Assembly: GCA_041628815.1 (NCBI GenBank)
Contig: JBFKOL010000018.1
Coordinates: 1 to 27,560 of the forward strand
Length of the DNA: 27,560 nucleotides
Direction: 5' to 3'
From: JBFKOL01 sp041628815
GTDB lineage: Bacteria > Bacteroidota > Bacteroidia > Chitinophagales > Saprospiraceae
The notes beneath the pieces are model-generated. The model was not told where the DNA came from. It saw only the letters and a program-made list of their open reading frames with translations, and ran no database searches. Positions 26,008-27,560 of the stretch are shown here, piece after piece (position 1 is the first letter of the stretch; each line of letters starts with the position of its first letter). The translations under genes and the position numbers were made by a program.

Positions 26008-26852
26008 TGGCAACAGAAACTTTGTCCAAAGTCGAAAATCAACAAGCCTCATGGGACGGCGCGGCAGAACCGTTTAAGGCGAGTTACGGAAAGCTGATGA
26101 TGTGGTATTTCCTGCTCTCGGATGCCTTTACCTTTGCAGGATTTCTCATCGCCTATGGCACTTTGAGAATGAGCAGCCCTACATGGCCAGTGCCCGATTT
26201 TGTCTTCAGTACATTTCCGGGCGGTTTTCATCACAAACCCCTGTATTTCGTCACATTTATGACCTTCGTCCTTCTTTTTAGTTCTTTTACCATGGTTCGG
26301 GCCGTGGTAGAGGGTCACAGGGAAAACCAAAAAGGCGTGGGTTTCTGGATGATCCTGACGATTGTCGGTGGGCTTGGCTTCCTCAGCTGCCAGGCCTGGG
26401 AATGGACGACGTTGATCGATAAAGAGCATATGTCGTACCACACCAATCCGTTCGGTCGCCATGTGGTGGACGGCACCTATTTGGAAGGTAACGGTATTGA
26501 TATCGAAGAGGGTGACACTTTCAAGGCTGGTGACTCCTACCTGATTCATAAACACGACGGGGAATGGGAGCAATTGAAATACCAGGTGACCTCAGGAGAA
26601 GATGCAGGTCAGATACGCGAATTGAGTTTTGGCCCTAAGGCCTTTGGCGCATTGTTTTTCTTCATTACGGGATTTCACGGATTTCACGTTTTTTCTGGTG
26701 TCATATTCCTTCTGATCATATGTGTAAACGTCTATTCAGGATTGTATATAAAACGAAGGAACGGATACGAGATGGTCGAAAAAATTGGTCTTTATTGGCA
26801 CTTCGTAGACCTTGTATGGGTGTTTGTATTCCTGGTTTTTTACCTGTTGTAA
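26007..26852 (+). CDS. coxC: Cytochrome c oxidase subunit III (long form with soluble insertion)
   Basis: A 281-residue protein starting at ATG 26007, which overlaps the previous stop by one base; the frame is open further upstream but that part lies inside the previous gene. Five helices and the blocks FLLSDAFTFAGFL (35-47), CQAWEW (128-133), TGFHGFHVFSG (221-231) and GLYWHFVDLVWVFVF (261-275) identify subunit III. Between helices three and four a hydrophilic insertion of about 75 residues (136-210), rich in Gly, Asp and Glu, lies outside the membrane. I do not recognise a domain in it. Subunit III stabilises proton uptake and the CoxA active site. Confidence 0.94.
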   Translation: MATETLSKVENQQASWDGAAEPFKASYGKLMMWYFLLSDAFTFAGFLIAYGTLRMSSPTWPVPDFVFSTFPGGFHHKPLYFVTFMTFVLLFSSFTMVRAVVEGHRENQKGVGFWMILTIVGGLGFLSCQAWEWTTLIDKEHMSYHTNPFGRHVVDGTYLEGNGIDIEEGDTFKAGDSYLIHKHDGEWEQLKYQVTSGEDAGQIRELSFGPKAFGALFFFITGFHGFHVFSGVIFLLIICVNVYSGLYIKRRNGYEMVEKIGLYWHFVDLVWVFVFLVFYLL

Positions 26853-26865
26853 AAATTTATAAGAA

Positions 26866-27276
26866 ATGGCATTAGATTACGAATCAGCAAAAAAAGTCTT
26901 TCTCAAGACCATCATTATTTTAGGGGTGATCACGATAGTGGAGGTCTTGCTCGCTCTCACCGGCAAAGGCTACATCATAGAAGGATTGCACTTCCCCGTA
27001 TGGCTCATCGGTGGTATCATGATCATCTTGAGTGCTTATAAAGCTTACCTGATCGTGTACGAATTCATGCATATGAAATACGAAGTACCGGGCATGGTAA
27101 AGTCAGTCTTATTACCTATGTTTCTTCTTGTATGGGCAATCGTAGCCTTCCTGATGGAAGGTAATTACTGGAATAATTCCCGTAGTGAAATCCAGGAAAA
27201 GAATAAAGAAGGTCGAAGTCTTGACGGCGAAGAGACAGGAATGATATATCAGATAAAAGATTCCGACTTTGAATGA
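26866..27276 (+). CDS. coxD: Cytochrome c oxidase subunit IV (prokaryotic COX4 family)
   Basis: A 136-residue protein with three predicted helices (about 13-33, 42-64 and 80-97) and the motif LIVYEFMHMKYEVPGM (61-76), typical of the small fourth subunit in Bacteroidota oxidases. The C-terminal 38 residues are hydrophilic and charged. It is the last gene before the operon terminator, which begins two bases after its stop. It has no cofactor; the family's role is structural. Confidence 0.9.
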   Translation: MALDYESAKKVFLKTIIILGVITIVEVLLALTGKGYIIEGLHFPVWLIGGIMIILSAYKAYLIVYEFMHMKYEVPGMVKSVLLPMFLLVWAIVAFLMEGNYWNNSRSEIQEKNKEGRSLDGEETGMIYQIKDSDFE

Positions 27277-27278
27277 AC

Positions 27279-27303
27279 AAAAAAGGGCTTCGGCCCTTTT
27301 TTT
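27279..27303 (+). terminator. Rho-independent terminator of the respiratory operon
   Basis: A 10-bp stem (AAAAAAGGGC with GCCCTTTTTT) closed by a TTCG tetraloop (27289-27292) and ending in seven T residues (27297-27303). It starts two bases after the coxD stop. The A-tract and T-tract make it potentially bidirectional. Confidence 0.93.
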
Positions 27304-27319
27304 ATTGAATCTTTTTCTC

Positions 27320-27560
27320 ATGAAATATATTATTGCTGCAGCCATAGTTCTCGTCCTGGTCGGAGCGCCTCTTGGTTCGTATCTCTACCTTCGAAAGGGG
27401 TTTGAATACAGGTTGAATGCCCTCGAGGAATTAAAGCCCAAGACCATGGAGGCTTCCCTGAAGACCTTGATGGACAGCATGGTGCCAGACAACAATAAAG
27501 TAAGCCTCGTATATATGAAACGGCAGGGTGATGATCTGGGAGAAAGCCAGCTGGACGCCA
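27320..27560 (+). CDS. Membrane-anchored protein, 5' part only (possibly SCO/thioredoxin-like)
   Basis: ATG at 27320 opens a frame that runs off the right edge; 80 codons are visible. The product begins MKYIIAAAIVLVLVGAPLG, a single N-terminal anchor, followed by YLYLRKGFEYRLNALEELKP and then a mixed segment with KVSLVYMKRQGDD, which could be the first strand of a thioredoxin fold. In related genomes a SCO1/SenC-type copper chaperone often follows the oxidase genes, and this N-terminus would suit one. The CXXXC motif that would prove it is not reached, so the assignment is by position only. It lies 17 bases downstream of the operon terminator, so it may depend on read-through or its own promoter. 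Confidence 0.45.
   Translation, partial: MKYIIAAAIVLVLVGAPLGSYLYLRKGFEYRLNALEELKPKTMEASLKTLMDSMVPDNNKVSLVYMKRQGDDLGESQLDA

Overview
The window looks like chromosomal DNA of a member of the Bacteroidota, most likely from the Saprospiria/Chitinophagia side of the phylum, though the exact group is a guess. The evidence is a complete alternative complex III plus aa3 oxidase cluster in the order typical of that phylum, a secreted M43 protease with a type IX secretion (T9SS) C-terminal domain, an LptD/amidase/MCE envelope neighbourhood, start codons without obvious Shine-Dalgarno sequences, and Bacteroidota-type promoters (TTG plus TAnnTTTG). I saw no tRNA, rRNA, insertion sequence, CRISPR array or phage gene. 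Coding density is high.

Left part (1-4658): the C-terminal end of an alkaline phosphatase; a convergent NUDT19-like NUDIX hydrolase; a gene-poor stretch (1442-1890) with a tiny possible membrane peptide on the minus strand and a series of hairpins ending in a U-tract on the plus strand; a membrane-anchored diheme cytochrome c; a small outer-membrane barrel protein; and murB, whose start overlaps the barrel gene's stop.

Middle part (4673-12196): minus-strand genes for an MCE/MlaD-type lipid-transport protein and an N-acetylmuramoyl-L-alanine amidase with a SPOR-like tail; a divergent lptD; a convergent secreted metalloprotease; and thyA. Most of these genes build or remodel the envelope.

Right part (12239-27303): one long respiratory operon. 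A promoter-like site precedes actA-actB-actC-actD-actE-actF (alternative complex III, quinol oxidation), then coxB-coxA-ctaB-subunit III-like-coxC-coxD (aa3-type oxygen reductase with its heme O synthase), closed by a strong UUCG-loop terminator. Junctions are 21 nt or shorter and several overlap by 1 nt. Quinol is oxidised by ActB/ActC, electrons pass through the Fe-S clusters to the ActA/ActE hemes and then to CuA of CoxB and the heme a3-CuB site of CoxA. A partial membrane-anchored gene follows the terminator.

The most striking feature is CoxB: its complete CuA domain is followed in the same reading frame by a complete OmpA-like peptidoglycan-binding domain, where caa3 oxidases carry a cytochrome c domain. 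This suggests an oxidase, or an oxidase supercomplex, physically anchored to the cell wall. Secondary points are His-rich segments in three subunits, a sixth heme site in ActA, an uncertain lptD start, and a candidate small RNA.
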